Below, in pieces: positions 1 through 6,293 of a DNA stretch of 9,776 nt. Position 1 is the first letter of the stretch. Each line of letters starts with the position of its first letter. The translations under genes were made by a program, and so were the position numbers. A model generated the notes under the pieces. It saw nothing but the letters and a program-made list of their open reading frames with translations, ran no database searches and was not told the origin of the DNA. Source of the stretch: Vicinamibacteria bacterium (GTDB lineage Bacteria > Acidobacteriota > Vicinamibacteria > Vicinamibacterales > 2-12-FULL-66-21); NCBI GenBank assembly GCA_025937075.1, contig JAICSD010000139.1, forward strand, positions 1-9,776, given 5' to 3'.

Positions 1-143
1 AGCGCCGCGGAGAGCTGGATGTAGCTCGCGCCGAGATCGCCGCCGAAGTCGAGCCACTCCTCGATCGCGCGGTCGGGATCGGCGTCGCGCACGTCGCGCG
101 GCGTCAGTTCCTGAACGGCCGCGGTGAGGATGCCGACTTTCAT
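1..143 (-). CDS. Sugar phosphate isomerase/epimerase-like protein, N-terminus only (runs off left edge)
   Basis: The first 47 codons read [15 protein letters not shown]..., then an acidic [12 protein letters not shown] segment and [11 protein letters not shown]. This matches the first beta-strand, first helix and second strand of xylose isomerase-like TIM barrels (sugar phosphate isomerase/epimerase, COG1082). Such proteins interconvert or eliminate sugar and keto-sugar substrates, usually with a divalent metal. The metal ligands lie beyond the window edge. I chose the ATG at 143 because the family typically opens with M-K-(V/I)-G. An in-frame ATG at 173 would add ten residues ([10 protein letters not shown]) and has a weak AGG seven bases upstream, so it cannot be excluded. 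No signal peptide is visible, so it is probably cytoplasmic. It is divergent from the oxidoreductase at 267, and a second, Tat-exported barrel lies at 3262, so the locus has two members of this fold. Confidence 0.75.
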   Translation of the reverse strand, partial: MKVGILTAAVQELTPRDVRDADPDRAIEEWLDFGGDLGASYIQLSAA

Positions 144-193
144 GTGTTTGGGAACAAATGGTTGAATCTGCATGTCAGGGCCTGGGAGTGTAC

Positions 194-222
194 CTTCATT
201 TCTGGCGTTTGTCAGGTATGAT
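194..222 (+). promoter_or_regulatory. Possible sigma70-type promoter in the divergent intergenic region
   Basis: A TATGAT hexamer at 217-222 is a close -10 match, and a weak TTCATT-like sequence lies about 17 bases upstream. It sits 45 bases before the ATG at 267, in the stretch between two divergent genes, and this stretch is less GC-rich than its surroundings. The -35 is poor and acidobacterial promoters are not well defined, so this is tentative. Confidence 0.25.
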
Positions 223-266
223 GCCGGGGCCCTGGTCGCGTTGTCAGCCTTCAGCAAAGGTGAACT

Positions 267-1817
267 ATGAGCAACATTAGTCGACGTCGATTCGTGAAAA
301 CGGTGGCTGGCACCGGCGCTGCGCTGACCATCGTCCCTCGGCACGTCCTCGGGCGCGGGTTCCAGGCGCCAAGCGACACCGTCAACGTGGCTGCCGTTGG
401 CATCGGCGGACGCGGCGGCAGCGATCTCGCCGCTGTGCTCACGCAGAACATCGTCGCCGTCTGCGACGTCGACGACTCGCTCATCGACAAGCGCTGGGCC
501 GCGTACAAACGTCAGGCATCGGCCCAATCGAACGGCGAGGGACGCGGCAACCGGCAGCAGCGTACGCCGTCGGCGGCGCAGCAGGCGGCGAACGCCAAGC
601 GTCCCCCGACGGACGATGCGGCGGCGCTGCGGCAGTTCGTCGACGGGCGCATGGCGAACGTGCCGCGCTTCAAGGACTACCGCGAGATGCTCGAGAAGCA
701 GAAGGACATCGACGCGGTGATGATCGCGACGCCGGACCACATGCACGCGGCAATCGCGGGGGCGGCGATGGCCGCGGGCAAGCACGTCTACTGCGAGAAG
801 CCGCTCTGCTGGTCGGTGAAGGAAGCGCGATACCTCGCGAAGAAGGCGAAGGACAACCCGAAGCTCGTCACGCAGATGGGCAACCAGGGACACTCCACCG
901 ACGGCGCGCGCACCGGCTACGAGTGGATCACGAGCGGCGCGATTGGCGAGATCCGCGAAATCCATGTCTGGACCAACCGTCCGCTCGGGTACTGGCCGCA
1001 GGGCGTTCCTCGTCCATCACCGCTGCCGGCCGACGCGTCAGATCGCCCGCTCGAGTGGAACCAGAAGGACATCAATCTTCGCCTCGCCGCCGCGATGGCC
1101 GGCAACTTCCCCGTGCCGCCGGGACTCGACTGGAATCTGTTCCTCGGCGCCGGGCCGGTCGTCGAGTCTCACCCGATCTACCACCCGTTCAACTGGCGCG
1201 GCTGGGTCGATTGGGGCCAGGGGCCGCTCGGCGACATGGGCGCGCACCTCATCGACCATCCGTTCTGGTCGCTGAAGCTCGGGATGCCCACGACGGTCGA
1301 AACGGTCTCCACTCCGTTCAACGGCGCCAGCTATCCGAGCGCCACGATGACGCATTACCAGTTCGGTGCGCGCGGCAACCTGCCCGCCGTGAAACTGACG
1401 TGGTACGACGGCGGCTTCGCGCCCGCGAAACCCGAAGAGATGGGCGACGAGAAGCTGAACGGTGAAGGCGGGATTCTCTACATCGGCAGCAAGGGCAAGA
1501 TGCTGCAGGACACGTACGGGCTGAACCCGCGCTTCCTGCCCGCGTCGATGAACGTCCCGCCGCCGAAGCAGGTGCTGCCGCGCATCCCGCACGAAGAGCA
1601 CCAGATGAACTGGATCGAGACGATCAAGGGGAAGGGCGAGATCTCCTCGCCATTCGAGTATGCGACCCAGCTCACCGAGGTGATGCTGCTCGGCATCGTC
1701 TCGCTCCGCGCGAAGACGAAGATCGCGTACGACGGCGCGAACGTGCAGATCACGAACGCCGCGGCGGCAAACGAGTTCCTCGGCCGCGAGCACCGCGCGG
1801 GGTTCGAATTGAAATAA
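267..1817 (+). CDS. Tat-exported Gfo/Idh/MocA family oxidoreductase
   Basis: This 516-aa protein should be an NAD(P)-dependent sugar or glycoside dehydrogenase acting outside the cytoplasm. Residues 6-12 (SRRRFVK) form a textbook twin-arginine motif, followed by a hydrophobic [11 protein letters not shown] stretch. The Rossmann fold begins near residue 39 with the nucleotide loop VGIGGRGG (44-51). [10 protein letters not shown] (151-160) and CEKPL (176-180, catalytic-type Lys178) are family hallmarks, and [13 protein letters not shown] (322-334) holds the conserved Asp and His of the substrate domain. Residues 82-118 form a Gln/Ala/Arg-rich low-complexity insertion not expected in a compact family member. 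AAAGGTGA six bases before the ATG acts as ribosome site. It resembles the large exported members common in Acidobacteria and Planctomycetes. GH109-type glycosidases share the fold, so hydrolase activity through a transient keto-sugar is an alternative. Substrate unknown. Confidence 0.92.
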   Translation: MSNISRRRFVKTVAGTGAALTIVPRHVLGRGFQAPSDTVNVAAVGIGGRGGSDLAAVLTQNIVAVCDVDDSLIDKRWAAYKRQASAQSNGEGRGNRQQRTPSAAQQAANAKRPPTDDAAALRQFVDGRMANVPRFKDYREMLEKQKDIDAVMIATPDHMHAAIAGAAMAAGKHVYCEKPLCWSVKEARYLAKKAKDNPKLVTQMGNQGHSTDGARTGYEWITSGAIGEIREIHVWTNRPLGYWPQGVPRPSPLPADASDRPLEWNQKDINLRLAAAMAGNFPVPPGLDWNLFLGAGPVVESHPIYHPFNWRGWVDWGQGPLGDMGAHLIDHPFWSLKLGMPTTVETVSTPFNGASYPSATMTHYQFGARGNLPAVKLTWYDGGFAPAKPEEMGDEKLNGEGGILYIGSKGKMLQDTYGLNPRFLPASMNVPPPKQVLPRIPHEEHQMNWIETIKGKGEISSPFEYATQLTEVMLLGIVSLRAKTKIAYDGANVQITNAAAANEFLGREHRAGFELK

Positions 1818-2017
1818 GCCGTACGTGGGGCGGCCCTTTCCGCCTACGCTAAAGCTCCGGGCGGACCGCCGTAGCCTTGGCGAAGGCGGTCAGGGCCGCG
1901 TTCTTCGCGCATCCAAAGATGCGCGCGACGAATAGGACGTAGGGCGGGCCTTTCAGGCCCGCCTTCATGCGCGCTACGCGAGATGCGCGTGACGAATTAG
2001 GGAGCGCACAGCAACGC
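1818..2017. repeat. Repeat-packed intergenic region
   Basis: These 200 bases hold almost nothing but short repeats. First is GTGG plus a GGCGG/CCGCC stem (1825-1844). It is followed by an imperfect inverted repeat (1840-1864 with 1866-1889; about 19 of 25 positions pair) that includes GTAG then CCTTGGCGAAGG (1871-1886). Next is a perfect 8-base hairpin CGCGCATC/GATGCGCG (1906-1913 with 1918-1925). A near-direct repeat, AGATGCGCG-GACGAAT, occurs at 1917-1936 and 1981-2001, and a GTAG hairpin lies at 1939-1963. No stem is followed by a T-run, so these look like REP-type elements rather than intrinsic terminators. No gene is supported here. Confidence 0.7.
1939..1963 (+). repeat. REP-like hairpin, GTAG + GGCGGGCC stem (copy 1)
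   Basis: GTAG at 1939-1942 is followed directly by GGCGGGCC (1943-1950), a five-base TTTCA loop and the exact complement GGCCCGCC (1956-1963). The same stem with a four-base loop recurs at 4240-4259. The GTAG-then-palindrome layout is that of bacterial REP sequences. Confidence 0.65.
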
Positions 2018-3178
2018 ATGCAGCGAATCGGCATGGGCCTGGTGGGGCCGGGCTTCGTCGCAGAGCATCACGTGGATGCGGTGCGGCGGCTCGGCTTCGT
2101 CGACGTGGTGGCGGTCGCAAGCAGCAGCGAGGCGTCAGCGAAGCGCAAAGCGGACGCGTGGAACATCCCGAAAGCCTACGGCAGCTACGAGGCGCTCGTC
2201 GCCGATCCCGCCGTTCACGTCGTCCACAACACGACTCCGAATTACCTGCACGTCCCGGTCGTCCGCGCGGCGCTGGCGAAGAAGAAGCACGTCGTTTCGG
2301 ACAAGCCGCTGGCGGTGACAGTCGATGACGCGCGTGCGCTCCGCGACGAGGCGCAAGCCGCGGGCGTCGTGCACGCCGTCACGTTCAACTACCGCGGCAA
2401 TCCGCTCGTCCAGCAGGCGCGCGAGATGATCGCCGGCAGCGAGATCGGCGACGTCCACTACGTCTACGGCTGCTACCTCCAGGATTGGCTGCTCGAGCCG
2501 ACGGACTTCTCGTGGCGCCTCGAACCCGAGAAGGGCGGACAGAGCTCCGCGATTGGCGACATCGGATCCCACTGGTGCGACCTCGTCGAGTACGTCGTCG
2601 GCGACCGGATCGATTCCGTGCTCTCGGATCTGTCCACGGTGATCCAGACCCGCCTGAAGCCGGAGACCGCAACCGAAGCGTTCGCCAAGGGTGGATCGGA
2701 GAATCGCCGCGAAGTGAAGGTCACGAGCGAAGATCTGGCGACCGTGCTGCTCCGCTTCAGGAAGGGCGCGAAGGGTTGCGTATCGGTCGGGCAGGTCTGC
2801 GCCGGCCACAAGAACGGGCTGTGGTTCGAAGTGAACGGACGGAAAGCGTCGCTGCGGTGGAAACAGGAGCAGCAGAACGATCTGTGGATCGGCAAGCGAC
2901 ACGAAGCGAATGCGGTGCTGCCGAAGGATCCGTCGCTGCTCGGTCCCGTCGCGCGCCGATACGCGCACCTGCCAGGCGGCCATCAGGAAGCCTGGGCTGA
3001 TGCCTTCTGCAACGTGCTGCGCGACGTCTACGGCTTCATCGCCGAAGGCAAGAAGTTGACGCCGGGACAAGCCGTCCCGTTCCCGACCTTCGACGATGGC
3101 TATCGCTCCGCCTGCGTGGTGGACGCGATCCTCAAGAGCCACGCCAACGGGAACGTTTGGACGAAGATTCGCGAGTGA
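2018..3178 (+). CDS. Gfo/Idh/MocA family oxidoreductase, cytoplasmic
   Basis: This 386-aa protein begins MQRIGMGLVGPGFVAEHH, where GLVGPGFVA is the NAD(P)-binding loop. NTTPNYLH (71-78) and SDKPLAV (94-100, catalytic-type Lys96) follow, then GDIGSHWCDLVEYV (180-193) with the substrate-domain Asp and His. Length and motif order are normal for dehydrogenases of sugars, inositols or keto-sugars. There is no signal peptide, unlike the two neighbours, so it probably works in the cytoplasm. The frame is open back to an ATG at 1967, but those 17 extra residues come from repeat DNA that precedes the Rossmann strand, so I start at 2018. An AGGGAG lies 13 bases before it, rather distant for a ribosome site; Met6 at 2033 is a further option. 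It probably handles the product of the exported enzymes or regenerates a different redox form of the sugar. Substrate unknown. Confidence 0.9.
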   Translation: MQRIGMGLVGPGFVAEHHVDAVRRLGFVDVVAVASSSEASAKRKADAWNIPKAYGSYEALVADPAVHVVHNTTPNYLHVPVVRAALAKKKHVVSDKPLAVTVDDARALRDEAQAAGVVHAVTFNYRGNPLVQQAREMIAGSEIGDVHYVYGCYLQDWLLEPTDFSWRLEPEKGGQSSAIGDIGSHWCDLVEYVVGDRIDSVLSDLSTVIQTRLKPETATEAFAKGGSENRREVKVTSEDLATVLLRFRKGAKGCVSVGQVCAGHKNGLWFEVNGRKASLRWKQEQQNDLWIGKRHEANAVLPKDPSLLGPVARRYAHLPGGHQEAWADAFCNVLRDVYGFIAEGKKLTPGQAVPFPTFDDGYRSACVVDAILKSHANGNVWTKIRE

Positions 3179-3181
3179 CTT

Positions 3182-3238
3182 CGTAGCGCGATCCGCAGCG
3201 CGCAACTTCGGCCGCGGACGACGCGGAACACCCGGATT
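3182..3238 (+). repeat. Dispersed repeat, inverted copy of 5411-5458
   Basis: This starts with GTAG at 3183-3186. The part at 3198-3226 (GCGCGCAACTTCGG... through GACGACGCGG, 29 bases) matches the reverse complement of 5425-5453 exactly. Similarity continues to about 3238 with one indel and one or two mismatches. Relative to the other copy it carries roughly 12 extra bases after GTAGCGC. It fills most of the 83-base gap before the isomerase gene. Confidence 0.75.
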
Positions 3239-3244
3239 TTGAAC

Positions 3245-3252
3245 AGGGAGGA
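3245..3252 (+). promoter_or_regulatory. Strong Shine-Dalgarno site
   Basis: AGGGAGGA ends nine bases before the ATG at 3262 and fixes that start. It is the best ribosome site in the left half of the window, suggesting the exported isomerase is made in larger amounts than its neighbours. Confidence 0.75.
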
Positions 3253-3261
3253 CTCACGCTG

Positions 3262-4224
3262 ATGCGCAAGGACGAACCGACCTCTTACTCACGCCGCGAT
3301 TTCGGCAAGCTCGTCTTCGCCGGCCTGCCGTTGACGCTTGCGTTTGCGGGGCTCGACTCGAAGATCAACGGCGTCCAGATCGGTGCGATCACGTACAGCT
3401 TTCGAACGATTCCGGATGCCGAAGAGATCGTCAAGGCGTACCAGAAGCTCGGGCTGAGCGAAGTAGAGCTGATGTCGAATCACGCCGAGGCGCTGGCCGG
3501 CGCGCCGGCCAGCGCGGCCCCTGCAGGCGGCGGACGCCGCGGCGAACAGACGCCCGAGCAGCAGGAAGCCGCCAAGAAGGCGGCGCAGGCGCGCGCCGAG
3601 GAGCTGCGCACGTGGCGGTCGTCCGTCTCGATGGACAAGTTCAAGGACGTTCGCAAGAAGTGGAACGACGCGGGCGTGGACGTGCGACTGCTCACGTTCA
3701 ACATGAACGTGAACAGCACGAAGGACGAGGACATCGAGTACGCGTTCCAGATGGCGAAGGCGCTCGGCGTGAAGGCGATCACCACGTCGACGCAGGTGAG
3801 CATGGCGAAGCGCGTCGCGCCGTTCGCGGACAAGCACAAGCTGATGGTCGGCTTCCACGGCCACGATCAGACCGACCGTCCCGACGAAGTGTCCACCGAG
3901 GAGACGTTCAAGACCGTGATGGCCGCGTCGAAGTACATCGGCGCGAACCTCGACATCGGCCACTACACGGCTGCGAATGGGGATCCGGTCGCGTTCATCG
4001 AGAAGTACCACGATCGCATCACGAACCTGCACCTGAAGGATCGGAAGAAGAGCCACGGCGACAACGTGCCCTGGGGCCAGGGGGACACGCCGATCAAAGA
4101 GGTGCTGCAGTTGCTGAAGAAGAACCGCTACGATTTCCCCGGGAACATCGAGTTCGAGTACGGCGGCGATCCGGTCGTCGAAGTGGGGAAGTGCCTCGAG
4201 TACTGCCGGGAGGCGCTGGCGTAG
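3262..4224 (+). CDS. Tat-exported sugar phosphate isomerase/epimerase-like TIM barrel
   Basis: This 320-aa protein has a twin-arginine signal (SRRDFGK at 10-16, then a hydrophobic stretch to about residue 30), so it should fold with cofactor and be exported. The barrel starts at VQIGAITYSF (38-47). Likely metal or catalytic residues are Glu69 in SEVEL, His199/His201 in GFHGHD, Asp231 and His234 in NLDIGHY, His257 in LHLKD and Glu297/Glu299 in NIEFEYGG. This is the usual order in xylose isomerase-like barrels. Residues 77-116 are an Ala/Gly/Gln-rich insertion between an early strand and its helix. The barrel of C-glycoside-cleaving DgpC-type enzymes is in the same fold group and works with Gfo/Idh/MocA partners on 3-keto-glycosides. 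A similar lyase or isomerase role here is inference from context. Being periplasmic, it is unlikely to use a phosphorylated sugar despite the family name. Confidence 0.88.
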   Translation: MRKDEPTSYSRRDFGKLVFAGLPLTLAFAGLDSKINGVQIGAITYSFRTIPDAEEIVKAYQKLGLSEVELMSNHAEALAGAPASAAPAGGGRRGEQTPEQQEAAKKAAQARAEELRTWRSSVSMDKFKDVRKKWNDAGVDVRLLTFNMNVNSTKDEDIEYAFQMAKALGVKAITTSTQVSMAKRVAPFADKHKLMVGFHGHDQTDRPDEVSTEETFKTVMAASKYIGANLDIGHYTAANGDPVAFIEKYHDRITNLHLKDRKKSHGDNVPWGQGDTPIKEVLQLLKKNRYDFPGNIEFEYGGDPVVEVGKCLEYCREALA

Positions 4225-4235
4225 GTTTTCCGCTC

Positions 4236-4259
4236 GTGGGGCGGGCCTTCAGGCCCGCC
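4236..4259 (+). repeat. REP-like hairpin, GTGG + GGCGGGCC stem (copy 2)
   Basis: GTGG (4236-4239) directly precedes GGCGGGCC (4240-4247), loop TTCA and GGCCCGCC (4252-4259). It differs from the copy at 1939-1963 only by one loop base and by GTGG in place of GTAG. It lies 11 bases after the isomerase stop codon, where it could also stabilise the transcript end, but no T-run follows. The rest of 4260-4346 shows no recognisable feature. Confidence 0.65.
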
Positions 4260-4346
4260 AGGAGCAGTGCGTGTAGAGCGCGTCTTCAGACACGGCACTT
4301 CAGGGCTCTCGCAAATCGTCGAGACGGTCATTGGCAATTCGGAATC

Positions 4347-5045
4347 ATGCGTACGTGTCTCGCCTTAGCCATCCTCGCCCTGGTCCCCACGCGCGCCGCG
4401 GCACAGCGCGTGAACCTGGATGCGCCCGTCGACACCAGGTTTCGTATCACCCCGCTGCGACTGCTGCGTCCGTGCGACTTGGGTTTCGTTGTGGCGCAGA
4501 TCGGACACGCGCTCAAAGTGCCGGTCGGGTTCGAAAGCACGCCCGATTGCCCATTGACTTTCCATGGTGGCCCGGGACCGGGCTCAGACACTGAAGATCT
4601 GGCCGGCAAGTCGCCGCGTGAAGCCTTTGATTATCTGATGACCGTCTATCCGGAGTTTTCCTGGAAGGACATGGATGGCGTGATCGTCGTCCGCCCCAAG
4701 GCGGCATGGGACGATCCCAACGACGTCCTGCACTATCCGACAGCTTCCTTTCAAAGCGCCGACCAACCGCTGGACGATGCGCTGCACGCTCTCCTGCGTG
4801 CTGTATCGCCATCGGCCTTCTCGCCACACGACGACCTCGCGAACCCCGACAGACCGATCAACCGACGTGTGACGGTTCTGTTCAGAGGCGGAACGATGCT
4901 CGACGCACTGAACACCGTTGTCCGCTCATGCGCGGACTTGGATTGGCAGCTCGGCTACTATGCCGGTCCCGGTCATGCCGACCTCCTGTTCGGCACATCC
5001 GACTACCGCACGGGTGTTGTCGCGGAGCCCGCTATTCGCAAGTAA
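4347..5045 (+). CDS. Secreted protein with STN-like (secretin/TonB short N-terminal) modules
   Basis: I do not recognise this 232-aa protein as a named family. It opens with a clear Sec signal peptide (MRTCLALAILALVP, likely cleavage after AAA at 17-19), and the cysteine lies too early for a lipobox. Residues 46-116 (GFVVAQIGHALKVPVGFE, then SPREAFDYLMTVYPEFSWKDMDGVIVVRP) follow the pattern of STN/DUF4974-type domains: helix, strand, a helix that sets up a repeated calculation-like unit, and a final strand ending in V-I-V-V-R-P. Residues 173-216 (RRVTVLF, TMLDALNTVV, DLDWQLGYY) resemble a second half-copy. Such domains occur in periplasmic secretin and TonB-receptor systems, but no such partner is nearby. 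Base composition is less GC-rich than the flanking genes. The ribosome site is weak (CGGA, three bases before ATG). The frame is open far upstream through the isomerase gene, but the signal peptide fixes this start. Confidence 0.65.
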   Translation: MRTCLALAILALVPTRAAAQRVNLDAPVDTRFRITPLRLLRPCDLGFVVAQIGHALKVPVGFESTPDCPLTFHGGPGPGSDTEDLAGKSPREAFDYLMTVYPEFSWKDMDGVIVVRPKAAWDDPNDVLHYPTASFQSADQPLDDALHALLRAVSPSAFSPHDDLANPDRPINRRVTVLFRGGTMLDALNTVVRSCADLDWQLGYYAGPGHADLLFGTSDYRTGVVAEPAIRK

Positions 5046-5117
5046 ACCCCTTTTCGCCCCGAGACGACGACCGCCCAGACCTGGAGTCACCCAGCAGGGA
5101 GAATTAAGAGCAGCGGC

Positions 5118-5372
5118 ATGGCGGCCTGTCGGCGCTTCTGCGCCTGATTTCGAGCATTTGTCTTTCAGCGGCGCTGGCGATCTTCTTGCTCCCCATCATT
5201 CGCGATGGGAGCTGATGTTCTGCTGGGTCGATTGTTGGCAGTGTGTTGCCATCCTCAGGCAGCATGGCGGGTACTTCCGAAGTCCGGCCGGCTCGCGCTC
5301 GCGGCGACGTATTTTGCCGTTGGCTATCTCGGCGTCCTCACGGCGCTGATCACGATCTTGTCGCGGAGCTAA
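5118..5372 (+). pseudogene. Possible frameshifted two-helix membrane protein (or intact 55-aa ORF at 5205-5372)
   Basis: One frame encodes GLSALLRLISSICLSAALAIFLLPIIRDGS and stops at 5213-5215. The next frame, open from before 5205, encodes MGADVLLGRLLAVCCHP... and ends with a hydrophobic LALAATYFAVGYLGVLTALI helix and TAA at 5370-5372. Removing one G from the GGG at 5207-5209 joins them as ...LLPIIRDGADVLLGRLL.... Adding one base near 5121 would connect the first part to ATG 5118. The result is one coherent protein of about 85 aa with two membrane helices. That suggests a decayed gene or sequencing errors in G runs. Alternatively only the 55-aa protein from ATG 5205 is made. An AGGGAG at 5096-5101 lies upstream but too far from 5118 to be convincing. 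No family is recognised. Confidence 0.4.
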
Positions 5373-5381
5373 TGAGCGAGC

Positions 5382-5458
5382 GTCCGCGCAACTGAAGTTG
5401 CGCAGTACGGAGATCCGCGTGTTCCCGCGTCGTCCGCGGCCGAAGTTGCGCGCTACGA
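5382..5458. repeat. Composite repeat cluster: palindrome, direct repeats and inverted copy of 3182-3238
   Basis: GCGCAACT (5386-5393) and AGTTGCGC (5396-5403) form a perfect 8-base palindrome with a two-base centre. GAAGTTGCGC followed by AGTACG or GCTACG is a direct repeat at 5394-5408 and 5442-5457, about 48 bases apart. Bases 5411-5453 are the reverse complement of 3198-3238. On the minus strand a GTAG (5456-5453) heads the element, as in the other copies. It sits just beyond the stop of the FHA gene. Confidence 0.7.
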
Positions 5459-5476
5459 AACACGCGCACGCCCACG

Positions 5477-6292
5477 CTACACGCGCACGCGCAGCCGCGC
5501 CTGGCCCAGCACCACTTCATCGTCCGATCGCAGCGCAACTCCACGCGTCCCGGGCGGCACCGGAATCGTCGTCCCCTTGCGGATGACGTGCGTGCCTCGC
5601 GAGCTGTTGTCGTCGTAGATCCGGTACTCGCGTGACGATTCCCGATAGACGATGTGCGCGTGGCGGCGCGAGACCGTCTGGTTGACGTCGCTGCCGTCCT
5701 CGCCAAATGCGATCTGATTGCGCCGCAGCAGACGCTGACGGCTGTCGACGACCTCCGCACCGCGGCCGATATCGACGCGATCGGTCGTGAACGAGAACCG
5801 GCGGCGATCCGCGGCGCCGTTGATGACGGTCAGCTCGATCGAAGAGGGTGTGGGAGCGGGTGCGTGGGCGCGTGCGTGGGCGTGGGCCGGTGGCGAGTCG
5901 ATCTGCTGCAGTTCCAAATGGTAGGCCCGTTCGCCCCAGCTCGTCGGGCGCGATGTGCGGAACCGAATGCGGATCTCGAGCGGCCCCAGCGTGCACAGCG
6001 GACGCAGCCGTTCGGCAATGCGCGCGCGCAGCGAGTCCGCGTCCCCGATTACCGCGGTGAGGCGCGCCTTGTCCTCGCGGGACGAGGCACACAATTCGAC
6101 CGTCAGGTGGTTGAACGGAAAGACCCAGCGCCCGCGGCCCGCTGGCTGGACCTGCCGGTCGATCTCCTCGAGGAGCGCGTGTGCGATCTCGAGCGGTTGC
6201 TGCGTCGACGATCCAACGAGCCGCCCAACCAGGATGTCCATGGCACGTCCGACGCTGGTTTCCGCAGAGCGAGCCTTTCTGGCTAATGACAC
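5477..6292 (-). CDS. FhaA-like protein: DUF3662 domain plus C-terminal FHA domain
   Basis: This 271-aa protein should bind phosphothreonine peptides and link Ser/Thr kinase signalling to wall synthesis. Residues about 15-112 match DUF3662, the N-terminal domain of actinobacterial FhaA, including QPLEIAHALLEEID (32-45) and RWVFPFNHLTVEL (55-67). A His/Ala/Pro linker (136-149) leads to the FHA domain, with its conserved Gly-Arg (177-178), SRRH (208-211) and DNSSRGTHV (228-236) all present. There is no signal peptide or membrane segment, so it is cytoplasmic. The start is GTG at 6292, separated from the upstream stop by one base. AAGGGA (complement of 6300-6305) lies seven bases before it, which strongly supports this start. 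In Actinobacteria FhaA-type genes sit with rodA, pbpA and Ser/Thr kinases, so this neighbourhood is conserved in kind. No kinase is inside the window. Confidence 0.9.
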   Translation of the reverse strand: MSLARKARSAETSVGRAMDILVGRLVGSSTQQPLEIAHALLEEIDRQVQPAGRGRWVFPFNHLTVELCASSREDKARLTAVIGDADSLRARIAERLRPLCTLGPLEIRIRFRTSRPTSWGERAYHLELQQIDSPPAHAHARAHAPAPTPSSIELTVINGAADRRRFSFTTDRVDIGRGAEVVDSRQRLLRRNQIAFGEDGSDVNQTVSRRHAHIVYRESSREYRIYDDNSSRGTHVIRKGTTIPVPPGTRGVALRSDDEVVLGQARLRVRV

Positions 6293-6293
6293 G

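Larger units (their letters stand above)
5046..5476. other. Stretch without an intact gene, 431 bases
   Basis: Between the stop of the secreted protein and the convergent stop of the FHA gene there is no intact open frame of ordinary size. The left part (about 5096-5372) contains the traces of a small membrane protein in shifting frames. The right part (5382-5458) is a cluster of palindromic and direct repeats. No terminator-like stem with T-run was found for either converging transcript. Confidence 0.6.

Noticed and set aside
1967..2017. N-terminal extension of the second dehydrogenase
   Set aside because: The 17 residues come from repeat DNA (part of the AGATGCGCG repeat) and precede the Rossmann strand, which begins right after the Met at 2018.
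1849..2034. 61-codon minus-strand frame across the repeat region
   Set aside because: It is composed almost entirely of the palindromic repeats. Such peptides are common spurious calls in repeat-rich gaps.
2135..3205. 356-codon open frame on the minus strand
   Set aside because: It is antisense to the second Gfo/Idh/MocA gene, with Arg/Asp/Val-rich low-complexity translation and no recognisable motif. The plus strand has the NAD loop and the DKP motif.
4236..4262. Intrinsic terminator after the isomerase gene
   Set aside because: The stem is strong, but no T-run follows, and the same stem occurs at 1943-1963 before a gene, which fits a dispersed repeat better.
3612..4346. Upstream extension of the secreted-protein frame
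   Set aside because: The frame is open, but this part overlaps the isomerase gene out of frame and encodes an Arg/Gly/His-rich sequence. The signal peptide at 4347 marks the real start.
5382..5458. CRISPR-like repeat array
   Set aside because: There are only two imperfect direct repeats about 48 bases apart, with palindromic neighbours and no cas gene. Composite REP-type DNA explains them better.
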